Source: Podaxis mareebaensis (taxonomy: Eukaryota; Basidiomycota; Agaricomycetes; Agaricales; Agaricaceae). Taken from it: a stretch of 64,000 bases of DNA. Of this stretch, positions 63,470 through 64,000 are shown one piece after another. Numbering within the stretch: position 1 is the stretch's first letter; every line of letters starts with the position of its first letter. The notes under the pieces are model-generated. The model had not been told where the DNA came from and did no database searches. It worked only from the letters and a program-made list of their open reading frames with translations. The stretch lies in the NCBI GenBank assembly GCA_018524725.1, contig JAEUWP010000333.1:124001-188000 (forward strand), read 5' to 3'. The position numbers and the translations under genes are program-made.

Positions 63470-64000
63470 ATGGAACATCCTCCAGAGCTGCCAGGAGAAA
63501 TGGCTGCCGTCGTCGCGAGCAATCCTCAGCCCCCTCAGCAGCAGCCCCAGTCCGGTCCAAAGCGTTACCGCCCTGCTCCCGCAAAGACTTTCCAATGCAG
63601 GGGCTATGGCGAGTGTCGTATGGTCTTTTCAAGGAGCGAGCATCTCGCTCGTCACATCAGGTGGGTCCTTGCCCAATTTTCTGCTTTTCTTTTCTTCATC
63701 TTATTTTTTTTTCTCCCCAGGAAACACACCGGTGAACGCCCTTTCACTTGTCACTGTGGCAAGCAGTTTTCGCGTCTTGACAATCTTCGTCAACACGCCC
63801 AGACCGTCCACGCCGACAAGCAGGAGCAGAATGAGCGCATGATGCGCGATCTCACCTCACTCCATGCTTCCATGGCTGCCGCAAATAAACTTGCTTCCGC
63901 TCGTGGTGGCCGTCGACCCCCTCCCCCTCAACCTGTAGGCGCCTCAAATGGGGCACCTTCCGCTGCCGGCCTTGTCAAGCAGGAGGACCTTCCCATGCCC
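63470..64000 (+). CDS. C2H2 zinc-finger transcription factor, 5' part
   Basis: ATG 63470 ([15 protein letters not shown]; a second in-frame ATG at 63500 is also possible). Intron 63661-63720 sits between the two fingers, with a long T-rich tract. Finger 1, [20 protein letters not shown], has C-x5-C-x12-H-x3-H. Finger 2, [20 protein letters not shown] plus H, has C-x-C-x12-H-x4-H, an unusually short cysteine loop. The pair resembles the fungal Usv1/Nsf1/Rsf2-like carbon- or stress-responsive regulators. It continues with a short helical and Pro-rich linker ([20 protein letters not shown]). The C-terminal part lies beyond the window. Confidence 0.9.
   Translation, partial: MEHPPELPGEMAAVVASNPQPPQQQPQSGPKRYRPAPAKTFQCRGYGECRMVFSRSEHLARHIRWVLAQFSAFLFFILFFFLPRKHTGERPFTCHCGKQFSRLDNLRQHAQTVHADKQEQNERMMRDLTSLHASMAAANKLASARGGRRPPPPQPVGASNGAPSAAGLVKQEDLPMP

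Overview
The window is nuclear DNA of a filamentous basidiomycete, most likely an Agaricomycete. Nearly every gene is split by GT-AG introns of about 46-73 nt. The families fit a wood- or litter-decaying mushroom: laccase, aryl-alcohol-oxidase-type GMC oxidoreductases, a GH3 beta-glucosidase with PA14 insertion, CFEM, DUF6593 and DUF6534 proteins, and F-box-like proteins. I saw no rRNA, tRNA, CRISPR array or intact transposon. Exon limits were worked out by hand from splice motifs, reading frames and family motifs.

Layout. 0-3.4 kb: 3' end of a laccase (+) and a multi-pass membrane protein (-). 4.2-22 kb: an array on the minus strand of four GMC oxidoreductases (A 5814-8148, B 11370-13676, C 14345-16647, D 17317-19612), with an intact queuine tRNA-ribosyltransferase accessory subunit (QTRT2) gene upstream of D and two decayed QTRT2 copies, one upstream of A and one beyond A's 3' end. 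22.3-23.3 kb: a seven-helix membrane protein. 23.6-27.6 kb: an intact F-box-like gene preceded by a segmental duplication made of fragments of this F-box gene, of a CFEM gene and of a GH3 gene. 28.0-33.1 kb: intact CFEM gene and divergent intact GH3 gene. 35.4-37 kb: a Ser/Thr-rich single-pass membrane protein. 37.1-42.1 kb: two more GMC genes (F and E). 44-49.1 kb: two DUF6593 paralogues on either side of a DUF6534 seven-helix gene. 49.8-53.5 kb: a secreted 5'-nucleotidase and a convergent F-box protein. 53.6-54.1 kb: a probable small secreted protein. 55.8-60.8 kb: an SRPK-type kinase divergent from a coiled-coil, RS-dipeptide-rich protein. 63.5-64 kb: start of a C2H2 zinc-finger regulator, cut by the window end.

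How the parts may work together. Laccase and six secreted GMC oxidases fit extracellular oxidative attack on lignin-derived aromatics: by family knowledge AAO-type enzymes supply hydrogen peroxide and laccase oxidises phenols. GH3 would finish cellobiose/oligosaccharide breakdown. It has no signal peptide that I can see, so it is probably intracellular. The regions that stand out are the GMC/QTRT2 array (repeated duplication, one-sided decay of the housekeeping partner, a near-identical tract between B and C, a GC-AG intron), the patchwork of fragments at 23.6-25.7 kb, and the head-to-head kinase/RS-repeat gene pair.
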